Shown here: in pieces, positions 63,617-64,000 of the stretch
Position numbering within the stretch: position 1 is the first letter of the stretch
Layout: each line of letters begins with the position of its first letter
NCBI RefSeq assembly: GCF_013408925.1
Contig: NZ_JACCAB010000001.1
Coordinates: forward strand, 2,356,001 to 2,420,000
DNA: 64,000 nucleotides
Source of the DNA: Pedococcus badiiscoriae
GTDB lineage: Bacteria; Actinomycetota; Actinomycetes; Actinomycetales; Dermatophilaceae
Reading direction: 5' to 3'
The notes under the pieces: generated by a model
Seen by the model: only the letters and a program-made list of their open reading frames with translations
Databases searched by the model: none
What the model was told of the DNA's origin: nothing
Translations under genes and position numbers: made by a program

Positions 63617-64000
63617 TCAGCTTGGGCGTGGCGGCGCTCCGGTCGCCGGGGGCGGCTCACGGTCGATCCAGAGAACGGCTCCGGTTTCGACCTCGACATA
63701 GAGGGCCGAGCCGTCTTCCCCGTCCTCGACGCGGACCCGTTCGTTCTCCACAAGGCGGTCGTAGTAGGTCCGGCGCTGGACGTCGTACAGCAGCTTGCGC
63801 GCATGGGCGGTGTCGGGGATGCCGAGTGCGTCCGCGAGCCAGTCGGGATCGAAGAGGTAACGCCACCAGCGCCCGTGAAGGTCGCGGAAGGCCAGCCCAT
63901 CGCGTTTGAGCCTGCTGAGGCGCCCGCGGATGGTGGAGGCCGGTACGCCGGATTCTTCGGCCAGCTCCCGCACTGTCTTTCCTCGGCCCGCTGGCGCGGC
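63617..64000 (-). CDS. Winged-helix DNA-binding protein (runs off right edge)
   Basis: The frame is open to the window edge, so the N-terminus lies outside; a GTG at 63973 is only an internal option. GKTVRELAEESGVPASTIRG and RLSRLKRDGLAFRDL are a winged helix-turn-helix. The C-terminal half (ARKLLYDVQRRTYYDRLVEN) is a small mixed domain. It is probably a regulator or replication-initiation-type DNA-binding protein. Confidence 0.6.
   Translation of the reverse strand, partial: AAPAGRGKTVRELAEESGVPASTIRGRLSRLKRDGLAFRDLHGRWWRYLFDPDWLADALGIPDTAHARKLLYDVQRRTYYDRLVENERVRVEDGEDGSALYVEVETGAVLWIDREPPPATGAPPRPS

Noticed and set aside
1..64000. CRISPR arrays, tRNA and rRNA genes
   Set aside because: No regularly spaced short repeats, cloverleaf or rRNA sequence were seen; the only tandem repeats are the 21-bp units in mscL and the 2.7-kb block.

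Overview
The window is high-GC DNA with actinobacterial features: GTG and TTG starts, ATGA/GTGA stop-start overlaps, alanine- and arginine-rich proteins, an MT0933-like protein and DUF4192 proteins. It most likely comes from an actinomycete genomic island or plasmid. I see no tRNA, rRNA or CRISPR array. Both edges cut genes.

Region 1 (1-23062) is a near-complete Dpd system, which replaces guanine in DNA with a 7-deazaguanine derivative and restricts unmodified DNA. One leftward operon reads dpdC-like, dpdB paralogue 2, dpdA, dpdB paralogue 1, dpdE, dpdF, dpdG, dpdH, dpdI, dpdJ, dpdK and the start of dpdD, which runs off the left edge. Almost every junction is an overlapping stop-start. Divergent from it, a rightward operon queC-queE-queD-folE2 makes preQ0 from GTP. 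A 107-base intergenic region with an inverted repeat separates the two. Two full-length dpdB paralogues flank dpdA, which is unusual.

Region 2 (23124-32545) is accessory. It holds a third, divergent DGQHR protein coupled to an HNH nuclease, a cREC-like receiver protein, a run of coupled small unknown genes, a RecA-like ATPase with an altered Walker A, a possible helix-hairpin-helix protein, a GIY-YIG nuclease with a zinc-ribbon partner, and a tyrosine recombinase.

Region 3 (32600-64000) is full of duplications. A four-gene DUF4192 module occurs twice in inverted orientation (37065-39885 and 59508-62317), and a decayed third copy lies at 57739-58285. Both intact copies keep the same promoter-leader and a hairpin before each of their first three genes. 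A helix-turn-helix gene family has one intact member and two frameshifted members; a secreted FnIII/C-type-lectin protein lies between two of them. A 2.7-kb block (membrane protein, MT0933-like protein, lipoprotein, small protein, mscL) is repeated perfectly in tandem. Serine resolvase genes (one intact, one frameshifted, one cut at the duplication junction), a truncated mscL with 21-bp repeats and an IS110 transposase complete the picture of an actively rearranging region.
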